The translations under genes were made by a program, and so were the position numbers. The notes beneath the pieces are model-generated. The model saw only the letters and a program-made list of their open reading frames with translations. It was not told the origin of the DNA and did no database searches. From NCBI GenBank assembly GCA_002493395.1, contig DKYS01000059.1:1-24514 (forward strand): 24,514 nucleotides of DNA, read 5' to 3'. Position 1 is the stretch's first letter, and every line of letters begins with the position of its first letter. Source of the stretch: Turicibacter sp. UBA7094 (lineage in GTDB: Bacteria; Bacillota_I; Bacilli_A; MOL361; Turicibacteraceae). This document shows, piece by piece, positions 16,624 to 23,752 of this stretch.

Positions 16624-17161
16624 ATTGACGCTCCTTCTGCGTGAATTAGGTTCTTATTTGTGCTACTTCATACTCAACCCTCTTGTAGTCCCTCGTGTAT
16701 TCATCACTACCTCCTACAAGTAAATGAGTTGTCTGTTTCATTGTATAAGGTAAACGCCTAAGTCTAATTCTTCTTAAGTTGTTCAGTCCTTCCTCGTTCA
16801 CAAGTACGAGTACTATGACCTCGGCTGACTTCTGGTGACTCAATCATCTATCACTAGATGGGTTGCCAACGTCTTGGCATGTCATCCAGACCTCCCCGGG
16901 TAAGACTGTGGTCTTTCTCTCCATGCACCTGCCTCATTTACTAAACTATACCTTTGGTAGTAAGAACTTTGATTTGTTTAGCAATCTCATTCAATATAAT
17001 TTAGCCTTATATGAGATTCGTGTTCCTCAGGTCGGAGATTTGCCGCCGACTTCTTTCAGATTCCACCTCGCGATGGACACCCTTGTCTTAAGCTAACCCC
17101 TACTACTACCTTCGAGGCTCGGGACTTTCACCCTAGAGACCACACCCATGCCGGGCACACT

Positions 17162-17192
17162 AAAAAAAGACTAATCCTACGGATTAGTCTTT
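17162..17192 (-). terminator. Terminator of the CotD-like gene; intron insertion target
   Basis: A perfect 12-bp stem (AAAGACTAATCC with its complement, 17166-17192) with a three-base loop is followed on the minus strand by a seven-T run. The intron 5' end begins one base after that T-run. Confidence 0.92.
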
Positions 17193-17220
17193 AAATCTTT
17201 AAGAGGGATTTTTTTATTGA

Positions 17221-17691
17221 TTAATCATCAAATTTTTCAGTACATCCTGCTTTTTTACACACGTCTTTAGGACGACGTCCATGATCCTGACGGTCACGTT
17301 CTTTCACAACTTCCGTTTTAGTAATATAGTTATGATGATAATGGTGATGTTCAACTTCTTTACATACAACTGGAATAATATGTTTTACACAATGATGAAC
17401 ATCTTTATCTGTTCTACAATATACAGTTGGCTCTACAACAACTTTACAACGGTGGTCGCATCCACAACCCATTTTTTGAGGTTTACGTTGTTCTTTACAA
17501 CCACATTGTTCCATTGTTTTTTGAGGTTTACGTTGTTCTCGGCAACCACAACCTTTAAACTCTTCGAATTCATATTCTTCAACTTCATATTCTTGATCAT
17601 CATAATCGAAATAGTTCTCTTCCATACCTTCTGAGTACCATGTCACTTCATCTTGCATACCTTGCATACGTGTATAATCATTTCTTTTCAT
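17221..17691 (-). CDS. CotD-like, Cys/His-rich spore coat protein
   Basis: The 156-residue protein starts with an acidic, Tyr/Glu-rich part (20-45). It then has two copies of CGC(R/K)EQRKPQK (residues 48-58 and 63-73), a third CGC (76-78), and a His/Cys-rich core. The core contains VVEPTVYCRTDKDVHHCVKH and KEVEHHHYHHNY (about 85-122), resembling the inner coat protein CotD of Bacillus. The C-terminus is charged with two more cysteines. Such proteins are cross-linked in the spore coat of the mother cell. The start has AAAGGAG seven to eight bases upstream. It lies 66 bases downstream of another small, probably spore-related gene and likely shares its transcript. The coat assignment is by composition and partial motif, so moderate certainty. 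Confidence 0.75.
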   Translation of the reverse strand: MKRNDYTRMQGMQDEVTWYSEGMEENYFDYDDQEYEVEEYEFEEFKGCGCREQRKPQKTMEQCGCKEQRKPQKMGCGCDHRCKVVVEPTVYCRTDKDVHHCVKHIIPVVCKEVEHHHYHHNYITKTEVVKERDRQDHGRRPKDVCKKAGCTEKFDD

Positions 17692-17757
17692 ATTTTCTTA
17701 TCTCCTTTAATGTTAACTATATTTTTTCATTCATTACTATCTCTCATCTATAATTAG

Positions 17758-18009
17758 TTACCGTCTGATTGAATCAAATTCATTCAAGTTATGATGGATA
17801 TCATCTTGGAGGACTAGTACATAAATATATCGATGATAATAGTATTGATTTCCGATTCTTGTTATAATGACTGGAATGTCACCTCTTAAGTAATCAAAAT
17901 CATTGATCATAGGAACATGATTTTGGCTCGGCTCAAATTGACGAGAAGAGTTAAAAGTATTGGCTCTTTTCATTTGATTATTTCCATTATAAGAATTCCA
18001 TCCTTTCAC
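17758..18009 (-). CDS. Small protein next to CotD-like gene, possible spore coat component
   Basis: An 83-residue frame starts at GTG (18009) preceded by a near-perfect AAAGGAGG site eight bases upstream, which strongly supports translation. The sequence is Asn/Gln-rich at the N-terminus (MKGWNSYNGNNQMK), then holds FDYLRGDIPVIITRIGNQYYYHRYIYVLVLQDD and a charged tail. There are no cysteines and no signal peptide. I do not recognise the family. Its place directly before the CotD-like gene on the same strand and the Tyr-rich composition suggest a coat or coat-assembly protein. No clear sporulation sigma-factor promoter could be called upstream. Confidence 0.65.
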   Translation of the reverse strand: MKGWNSYNGNNQMKRANTFNSSRQFEPSQNHVPMINDFDYLRGDIPVIITRIGNQYYYHRYIYVLVLQDDIHHNLNEFDSIRR

Positions 18010-18107
18010 TGTATCTCCTCCTTTCGTTTTCCTTTGAGCTTTACAATATACTATATTAAAAAATCTACTTTTCGTTAGTATTTTATCCTATTTTGGAATG
18101 AAAAATA

Positions 18108-18149
18108 AAAATATCATCTTAGTCATTTAAATAACTAAGATGATATTTT
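18108..18149 (-). terminator. Terminator of the rhodanese gene
   Basis: A perfect 16-bp stem (AAAATATCATCTTAGT with its complement) closes a ten-base loop, two bases after the rhodanese stop codon. A T-rich tail follows on the minus strand. Confidence 0.88.
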
Positions 18150-18151
18150 AT

Positions 18152-18559
18152 CTACTCTAGGCCACTTGCTATCACATATAATCGTTTATAGCCAAGTGCC
18201 CTTAATTGTTGAGCGACCTGTTTACTGCGATTTCCCTTTTGACAATAAATAATAATATCCTTTTCCTTATAAGACTCTAATTCCTTTAAATGCTCATTTA
18301 GTTCTACCATCGGAATATTAATCGCATATTCTAAGTGATATTGAAGATATTCCGCACGATTTCGCACGTCAATCAATAACGTATTCCTTGTATCCTTCAC
18401 CATTTTCTCTGCTTCGGATTTTGATAGATATTTTATCGCACTCGAATCATCTACGGCATCTACTGTCATAGGTGATTGATAAAAAACATTAATTAAGGTA
18501 ACGACTAATAAATAGATAGAAACTAATTTAACTATAGGTTTCAACTTTTTAAGCAACAT
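18152..18559 (-). CDS. Membrane-anchored rhodanese-like sulfurtransferase
   Basis: From the ATG at 18559 the protein is 135 residues: one N-terminal membrane segment (about 8-27) and a single rhodanese domain (about 42-135). It has LLIDVRNRAEY (Asp64, Arg66) and the active-site loop CQKGNRS with catalytic Cys106. It would handle persulfide or thiol sulfur on the outer face of the membrane or as an anchored cytoplasmic domain; the orientation is uncertain. An in-frame ATG at 18574 lacks a ribosome site and would nearly coincide with the predicted transcription start, so 18559 with GAGAGTGA upstream is preferred. The gene is a single unit with its own terminator. Confidence 0.85.
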   Translation of the reverse strand: MLLKKLKPIVKLVSIYLLVVTLINVFYQSPMTVDAVDDSSAIKYLSKSEAEKMVKDTRNTLLIDVRNRAEYLQYHLEYAINIPMVELNEHLKELESYKEKDIIIYCQKGNRSKQVAQQLRALGYKRLYVIASGLE

Positions 18560-18583
18560 AGTAATCACTCTCATTTCTAAGCG

Positions 18584-18613
18584 ATATTATTAGTATTGAG
18601 GTAATCGTGTAAA
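18584..18613 (-). promoter_or_regulatory. Possible promoter of the rhodanese gene
   Basis: The minus strand reads TTTACA (18608-18613), an 18-base spacer, then TAATAT (18584-18589). It is a fair but not strong sigma-A match, with the start of transcription near 18577. The rest of the 18614-18756 spacer shows nothing clear. Confidence 0.35.
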
Positions 18614-18756
18614 CTATTCTTATGAGGTGATACATTTTATTATAAAATGTCGTAAATTGCGATAAATTTAGATTTTCATCTAATCCTCTATTAAATTGAT
18701 AAATCGCCACTAGAGTATAATTTTATTCCTAGGGCTAATACCAAAGCTCTCCTATA

Positions 18757-18793
18757 AAAAAATTCCCGAGAATTTATTTCCCGGGAATTTTTT
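18757..18793 (-). terminator. Terminator of the nrnA-surE operon
   Basis: AAAAAATTCCCG pairs perfectly with CGGGAATTTTTT around a 13-base loop, with seven T on the minus-strand exit side. It lies 14 bases after the surE stop. Confidence 0.88.
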
Positions 18794-18806
18794 ATTTAAT
18801 TAATTT

Positions 18807-19523
18807 TTAAAATAATGTTTGTAAATCGACAATTTGCTCATCATCATACAATTTGAATTTAAGTGGTGTAATCGTTATATATCCGTTCATAATTGATTTA
18901 ACATCTGTATCTTCTGATTGATCAATATCTAAAATCGGTCCTGAAAGACGATGTCCTTCACCCTCCTCGACATAAACCTCATCATAACGACTAATTCCTA
19001 CTGTTGTTATCTTAATTCCTTTAGGGTTATCTAGTCCTGGAAAGTTCACGTTAATCGTTGTATCGGGGCGTAATGTCTGTGATAATAGCTTCTCTAATAT
19101 TTTAGGAAAATGTTTAGTCACAACATCAAAGTTTGCCTCTGTTGTTGAAATAGCTATAGCTGGATATCCGCATAGATTTGCTTCTATTGCCCCTGATACT
19201 GTTCCAGAATATAAAACATCAGTCCCGACATTACGTTCATCATTAATTCCGGATAACACCAAGTCTGGATTAATCTTTAAATGAGCCGTTGCATATTTGA
19301 TACAATCTGCCGGGGTTCCATCAATGCTTAACGCTAACTTTGCCCCTTCAATCAATCCTGGATAAGATTTTAATGAACGTCGCATCGTAATTCCATGTCC
19401 TACCGCACTATTATTAACGTGTGGTGCCACTACGTATACGTCACCATAATTAGAAGCTAATTTTACTAAACAACTGATTCCTGGTGCAGAAATTCCATCA
19501 TCATTTGTAATTAAAATTTTCAT
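18807..19523 (-). CDS. surE: SurE family 5'/3'-nucleotidase
   Basis: SurE removes the phosphate from nucleoside 5'- and 3'-monophosphates and is a metal-dependent survival protein. The 238-residue protein has the N-terminal metal motif NDDG (Asn7, Asp8, Asp9), Ser39 in NNSAVGHGIT, and the second metal motif SGIN (Asn94), followed by NVGTDVLYSGTVSGAIEA, all standard for the family. One small oddity is SGINDERNVG, where most homologues have a glycine or histidine-glycine loop at this point. The start is ATG at 19523 with GGAGG seven bases upstream. Only 11 bases separate it from the upstream nrnA-like gene, so the two are co-transcribed. Both degrade small nucleotides, which makes functional sense. 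Confidence 0.95.
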   Translation of the reverse strand: MKILITNDDGISAPGISCLVKLASNYGDVYVVAPHVNNSAVGHGITMRRSLKSYPGLIEGAKLALSIDGTPADCIKYATAHLKINPDLVLSGINDERNVGTDVLYSGTVSGAIEANLCGYPAIAISTTEANFDVVTKHFPKILEKLLSQTLRPDTTINVNFPGLDNPKGIKITTVGISRYDEVYVEEGEGHRLSGPILDIDQSEDTDVKSIMNGYITITPLKFKLYDDEQIVDLQTLF

Positions 19524-19534
19524 TTTATCCTCCT

Positions 19535-20476
19535 CTAATATTGAGATGCTAACTCATCTAAATCCTCAATCATTTGATCAACTGTTGCCCATGTATCCAC
19601 ACGAGCGCCGGCCGCTTGGACATGACCACCGCCACCATATTTTTTAGCAATTTCATTTACAGCTGCCCCACTTGATCGTAAGTTAACGCGAATAACTTCC
19701 GATTCTTTATCTTCCACAAAGAATGCCCAAATTTTTATTCCTTCAATATTAGCTAATGTATTAACCTGTGATGAAGCTGATGTTTCAGATATATTTAATT
19801 GCTTTAATAGTTGATCCGTTAACTTAACATAAGCAACCCCTTTTGCTGTCTCCTCAAAATTCAAGAGAATATACCCCTTAAAGCGAACCATCTCTTTAGA
19901 CTGCGTATACATTTGTTCATATAACTCAACCATATCAAAATTATACTTTAATAACTCGGATGCGTATCTTAATGTCTGTGATGAAACCCCTCTAAATAAA
20001 AATCGTCCACTATCTGAAACAATTCCATTATATAAACAACGGGCCCCATTATCACTTATTTTTAGCTGGCATTCCATTAATAAATGAACAATCATTTCAC
20101 AGGTTGAAGTGTAAGTTGTATCAATCCACTCAATGTCTGCAAACTCATCCGTAAATGGATGATGATCAATCTTAATTTTATAAGCTCCTAGTTTCCAACG
20201 CTCGTCCGAAATACGTGCAGCATTAGGCGTATCCGTAACAATAACAAGTGCCCCTTCATAAAGAGAATCTTCAATTTTATCAGTGACACCTACATAATGT
20301 AAATAATCTAATTCTTCGCCAACTACATAAACTTTTTTAGTCGGAAAAGTTGTTCTAATAATTTCGGATAATCCAAACGATGAACCGTAGGCATCACCAT
20401 CTGGAATAACATGTCGGTGAATAATAATTGTGTCAAATTCTTCTATTTTATTTACAATTTGTTGACAAATAGTCAT
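19535..20476 (-). CDS. nrnA: DHH/DHHA1 phosphoesterase, nanoRNase and pAp phosphatase type
   Basis: NrnA-type enzymes degrade two- to five-base RNA fragments and dephosphorylate 3'-phosphoadenosine-5'-phosphate. From the ATG at 20476 the protein is 313 residues. Metal-site motifs are HVIPDGDAYGS (His22, Asp26, Asp28), Asp82 in VTDTPNA, and the name-giving DHH at 104-106. Asp155 lies in GIVSDSGRF. The C-terminal DHHA1 domain holds GGGGHVQAAGAR (281-292), which binds substrate. An upstream in-frame ATG at 20500 is rejected because the AGGAGGG site lies directly before 20476. The gene heads a pair with surE. No clear promoter is visible in the short gap behind the sugar-transport operon terminator, so some read-through may feed it. 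Confidence 0.93.
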   Translation of the reverse strand: MTICQQIVNKIEEFDTIIIHRHVIPDGDAYGSSFGLSEIIRTTFPTKKVYVVGEELDYLHYVGVTDKIEDSLYEGALVIVTDTPNAARISDERWKLGAYKIKIDHHPFTDEFADIEWIDTTYTSTCEMIVHLLMECQLKISDNGARCLYNGIVSDSGRFLFRGVSSQTLRYASELLKYNFDMVELYEQMYTQSKEMVRFKGYILLNFEETAKGVAYVKLTDQLLKQLNISETSASSQVNTLANIEGIKIWAFFVEDKESEVIRVNLRSSGAAVNEIAKKYGGGGHVQAAGARVDTWATVDQMIEDLDELASQY

Positions 20477-20503
20477 AATAACCCTCCTCTTTTTAAACAA
20501 ATA

Positions 20504-20534
20504 AAAATAGGGATAGATATTCTACCCCTATTTT
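20504..20534 (-). terminator. Terminator of the ABC importer operon
   Basis: AAAATAGGGATAGA pairs with TCTACCCCTATTTT (14 bp, one mismatch) around a TAT loop. On the minus strand it exits into a T-rich stretch, 12 bases after the binding-protein stop. Confidence 0.8.
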
Positions 20535-20545
20535 AGCTTATATTA

Positions 20546-21862
20546 CTATTTTAAGGAATTCACAGCTTCTTCAATTGCTTGTTCTGGAGAAACTCCATTT
20601 AATACAACTGATTCAACTGCTTTTTCAGCTGCCATACGTACATTATATGAAGAATATGCATCTTTGTAGAATGATGGATCATAGAAGTAGTATTTAGCTT
20701 GTTCTGGTCCTACAATTTTTGTTTGATCATTTGATTCTACCACATAATTTTGATAAGCATCAGACGAAACAACTGATTCACGAATTGGAAGATATGATGT
20801 TTCAGTTGAGAATAATAAGTTTCCTTCATATGATGCTAAATATTTAGCAAATTCATATGCTGCATAAACTTCTTCTTTTGATTTATTTTGGTCAAATACA
20901 ACAACATTCGTTCCTTGTTGGATAACTGCACCTGTTTTATCAGAAATTTGAGGCATTGGGGCAATACCTACCTCAAAATCAGCCGTTGCAATGTGAGAAT
21001 ATCCAGCAGTTGACCCTGTATACATATAAAGTAATTCACTCATAAATGGTCCTGATAAATATTTATCTTCACCTGGTAAACGCCAGTATCCAGCATCCAC
21101 ATTACGTTTTAATAACTCTAAAGCTTCTTTAGCAGCTTTAGCTCCATCTTCAGCAAATAAAATGTCACCTTGTGAGTTTGTGTATTCACCGCCATATTGT
21201 TGAACCATCGTGATAAAATAGTTAGCTGGTGCATCAATACCAAATGCCGTTTTTCCAGTTAATTCATGAATTTTAGCAGATACTTCTTCTACTTCATCCC
21301 AAGTAGTTGGAACTTTTAGACCATTCTCATCAAAGAACTTTTTATTGTAGTATAAAACTTCAGTTGATTTATTAAATGGTAGTGAATAGAACTTTCCACC
21401 TTCATATTGACTATTTTCTTCACGATAAGATTCAATGATATCATCGAAATCTTTAATTCCTACTGTTTCATCATTAATATATGGATCTAACTCAACTACT
21501 GATCCTGATTGTAAATATTCAGCCACCCAGTCAGGATAAGCTTGTGCAATTGCAGGGACAGATCCTGATTTTAATGCAGCCGTTGTTTTTGTTTTTAAAT
21601 CTGTATACTGACCTTGGTAAACCGGTTTAACAGTAATATTCTTTTCGGCTCCAATCGTTGAGTTAAAGTTCTCAACTAATTTTTCTACAGCTTCTTGATT
21701 TGTTCCCGCCATTGCATGCCAGAATTCAATAGTTACTGGATTTTCAATGGTTGTAACAATTTCTGATTTTTCTTTTTCTGGTTGTTTATTATCCTTTGAG
21801 GAACATGCGACAAGGGATGTTAAACCAGCAGCAAGAGATAATGATAACATTAATTTCTTCAC
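20546..21862 (-). CDS. ABC importer substrate-binding lipoprotein (UgpB-like)
   Basis: The 438-residue family 1 extracellular solute-binding protein begins with a signal peptide ending in LVAC (Cys20 lipidated), so it is tethered outside the membrane. IEFWHAMAGTNQEAVEKLV (about 49-67) and PVYQGQYTDLKTKTTAAL resemble the start of UgpB-type proteins. The region AFGIDAPANYF and the C-terminal hydrophobic/aromatic segments are usual for the cluster. The substrate could be glycerol-3-phosphate, a glycerophosphodiester or an oligosaccharide; the sequence does not decide. The start codon is GTG with AGGAGG eight bases upstream, a strong site. It is the last gene of the operon, separated from the permease by 100 bases holding a hairpin, which could raise its level relative to the membrane parts. 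Confidence 0.9.
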   Translation of the reverse strand: MKKLMLSLSLAAGLTSLVACSSKDNKQPEKEKSEIVTTIENPVTIEFWHAMAGTNQEAVEKLVENFNSTIGAEKNITVKPVYQGQYTDLKTKTTAALKSGSVPAIAQAYPDWVAEYLQSGSVVELDPYINDETVGIKDFDDIIESYREENSQYEGGKFYSLPFNKSTEVLYYNKKFFDENGLKVPTTWDEVEEVSAKIHELTGKTAFGIDAPANYFITMVQQYGGEYTNSQGDILFAEDGAKAAKEALELLKRNVDAGYWRLPGEDKYLSGPFMSELLYMYTGSTAGYSHIATADFEVGIAPMPQISDKTGAVIQQGTNVVVFDQNKSKEEVYAAYEFAKYLASYEGNLLFSTETSYLPIRESVVSSDAYQNYVVESNDQTKIVGPEQAKYYFYDPSFYKDAYSSYNVRMAAEKAVESVVLNGVSPEQAIEEAVNSLK

Positions 21863-21906
21863 GGTTTAGACCTCCTATTCAATTTTCATTGAATGATTAT
21901 TTATAT

Positions 21907-21931
21907 GTATAAAGGAATTATCCTTTTATAC
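21907..21931 (-). repeat. Intercistronic hairpin between permease and binding-protein genes
   Basis: GTATAAAGGA pairs with TCCTTTTATAC (ten pairs, one bulge) around ATTA. Its 15-base core GGAATTATCCTTTTA recurs exactly 45 bases away at 21959-21973, over the permease stop codon. The hairpin may stabilise or process the transcript, or it may simply be a remnant of a small duplication. Confidence 0.5.
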
Positions 21932-21962
21932 CCGACCTTATCATTAGTAGAGGGCGGAGGAA

Positions 21963-22805
21963 TTATCCTTTTAATCCTCCACGTGTAACCCCACTAATAA
22001 TATATTTTTGTAAGAATAAGTAAATAATTGCAACTGGAATAATGATAATAGTTGCAGCAGCCATTTGTAAGTGAACCTGTGATCCAGACTCATTTGTAAA
22101 ATGTGTTAATCCAATCGTCAACACACGCATTTTATCATTATTCGTAATTAATAATGGCCATAAGAATGCGTTCCAACTTGCGATGAAGTTTAAAATAGCA
22201 ATAGTAACAATCGCACTAATCGTATTTGGAATCATAATTTTCCATAAATACTTCCAATCGCTACATCCGTCTATTTTTGCAGCTTTATATAACTGTTCTG
22301 GAATTTGCATAAAGTACTGTCTTAATAAGAAGATATAGAAGACATTCGCGATATATGGAATAATCAATCCTTGGAAGGTGTCAATCCATCCAAATGCCGA
22401 TACGGTTTGATAATTTTGAATGATTAACATTTCTCCTGGAACCATCATCGTTGCTAATAATAATGTAAAGATTACATTACTTCCATAAAACTTATAACGT
22501 GTAAATGAAAAAGCAGCGAAAATGGTAACAAATAGAGTTAAAATAGTATTTCCTACTGAAGATATAACTGTATTTTTAAAGTAAACATCAAACGGTGCCA
22601 TTTCCATCGCCGTTTTGTAGTTTTTAAATTGCGCCACCTCTGGAAAAATTTTAGGTGGAACAGAGATTGACTCAGCATAAGTTTTTAAAGATGTTAAAAG
22701 CATAAAGATAAACGGGAAAAGCATCACGACAGCCCCTAAAATGAGTGCCGTATAAATGAGTACTTTCGCCCAAACCGACGTAACTTTTTTTGTATTACTT
22801 TCCAC
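21963..22805 (-). CDS. ABC importer permease, MalG/UgpE type
   Basis: This inner-membrane permease of about 280 residues has six predicted helices (about 15-37, 72-98, 105-127, 138-158, 185-210, 242-262). The cytoplasmic EAA loop YKAAKIDGCSDWKYLWKIMI, where the ATPase docks, is present. It pairs with the upstream permease in a CUT1-type sugar or UgpABCE-like importer. The start is best placed at GTG 22805, since AGGGAG lies eight bases upstream; the GTG at 22814 touches that site. Spacing to the upstream permease gene is about 20 bases, within the operon. Confidence 0.92.
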   Translation of the reverse strand: MESNTKKVTSVWAKVLIYTALILGAVVMLFPFIFMLLTSLKTYAESISVPPKIFPEVAQFKNYKTAMEMAPFDVYFKNTVISSVGNTILTLFVTIFAAFSFTRYKFYGSNVIFTLLLATMMVPGEMLIIQNYQTVSAFGWIDTFQGLIIPYIANVFYIFLLRQYFMQIPEQLYKAAKIDGCSDWKYLWKIMIPNTISAIVTIAILNFIASWNAFLWPLLITNNDKMRVLTIGLTHFTNESGSQVHLQMAAATIIIIPVAIIYLFLQKYIISGVTRGGLKG

Positions 22806-22825
22806 TCTGTACACTCCCTATGTTC

Positions 22826-23743
22826 TTATTTATAGTGAACTAATTTTTTGCTTAACAACATTTGAATACCAGTAATAATTAAAATAATTATAAATAAAAT
22901 AATTGATGCTGCTGCAGCCTTATGGACTTGAGAAGACCCATAAAACATATCGTAAATATAGTACACGACTGTCATACAGCTGTTAGCTGGACCTGGTTTT
23001 CCACCAAATAAAGCAAATACCTCATTATAAACTTTAAAGCTTGCAATAACAGATGTGATTGTTAAGAAAAAGACTGTTGGAGATAGAAGGGGTAACGTAA
23101 TACGTGTGAAAACCTTCCATTTTGGAGTTCCATCAATTTGCGCTGCTTTATAATATTGTGGATCGATATTTTGTAGTCCCGATAGGAAAATAACAATTTT
23201 AAAAGCTAATCCACTCCAAATATTAAAGATAATTAACGCCCAAATGGCCATCTTAGGATCATTTAACCATTGGATGGGATCCACACCAAACATTCCTAAA
23301 AATTGATTGATATATCCAAAATCGCTATGGAATAACCAACTCCAAACAATCCCGATAGCAATTACTGAAGTAACGTATGGTAGGAAATAAATAGCTTGGA
23401 AAAATTTACTCGCTTTAATCCCTGAATTCAGAAGAAGAGCGATTGCTAGTGCAATAATCATCGACACTGGAACTGCAATAACAACTATTAAAAATGTATT
23501 CATTAAAGCTTTTTGGAAATTAGGATCTGTCAACACAAATTTAAATGTTGCTAATCCAAATCCACTTCCTTCATCTGTATAGTAATTATATCTTTCGTAA
23601 AATCCCATACGGAATGACATAATTAATGGATAAACCACGAAGATTAAGGTGATGACTAATGTCGGTAATAAATATAGATATCCTAAAAAGTTTTGCTTAA
23701 TCGTCGTTTTCGTTGCATTTGAGAGATTGGTCTTATTTTTCAT
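22826..23743 (-). CDS. ABC importer permease, MalF/UgpA type
   Basis: This permease of about 305 residues has six predicted helices, starting with NFLGYLYLLPTLVITLIFVV near residue 20. It carries the EAA docking loop YYKAAQIDGTPKWKVFTRIT (about 200-220). Together with the next gene it forms the membrane channel of the importer. A GTG at 23752 touches the stop of the ATPase gene, but the ATG at 23743 has TAGGTG eight bases upstream and is preferred. The short gap implies translational coupling with the ATPase. Confidence 0.92.
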   Translation of the reverse strand: MKNKTNLSNATKTTIKQNFLGYLYLLPTLVITLIFVVYPLIMSFRMGFYERYNYYTDEGSGFGLATFKFVLTDPNFQKALMNTFLIVVIAVPVSMIIALAIALLLNSGIKASKFFQAIYFLPYVTSVIAIGIVWSWLFHSDFGYINQFLGMFGVDPIQWLNDPKMAIWALIIFNIWSGLAFKIVIFLSGLQNIDPQYYKAAQIDGTPKWKVFTRITLPLLSPTVFFLTITSVIASFKVYNEVFALFGGKPGPANSCMTVVYYIYDMFYGSSQVHKAAAASIILFIIILIITGIQMLLSKKLVHYK

Positions 23744-23752
23744 CTTATACAC

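Larger units (their letters stand above)
15284..17160 (-). mobile_element. Group II intron, probably class IIC, inserted after a terminator
   Basis: On the minus strand the element begins at 17160 with GTGTGCCCGGCATGGGTG, a group II 5' end of GUGYG type, followed by GGGTGAAAGTCCC typical of domain I. Domains I-IV and the maturase frame follow. Domain V (15328-15359) and a domain VI-like hairpin lie at the 3' side, ending near CTACTCGAT at about 15284; this end is uncertain by a few bases. The length of about 1.9 kb, a CGC triad in domain V, and a site directly after the T-tract of an intrinsic terminator all fit class IIC. The encoded protein is broken. The two longer frames at 16646-16843 and 16863-17096 are ribozyme sequence, not genes. 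Confidence 0.9.

Noticed and set aside
16646..17096. Open frames of 65 and 77 codons in the intron 5' part
   Set aside because: They lie in the ribozyme domains I-IV, lack ribosome sites, and the sequence is explained by conserved intron RNA.
17440..17560. Repeats in the coat gene considered as a CRISPR-like array
   Set aside because: There are only two copies, they are in frame with a coding sequence and are explained by a protein repeat.
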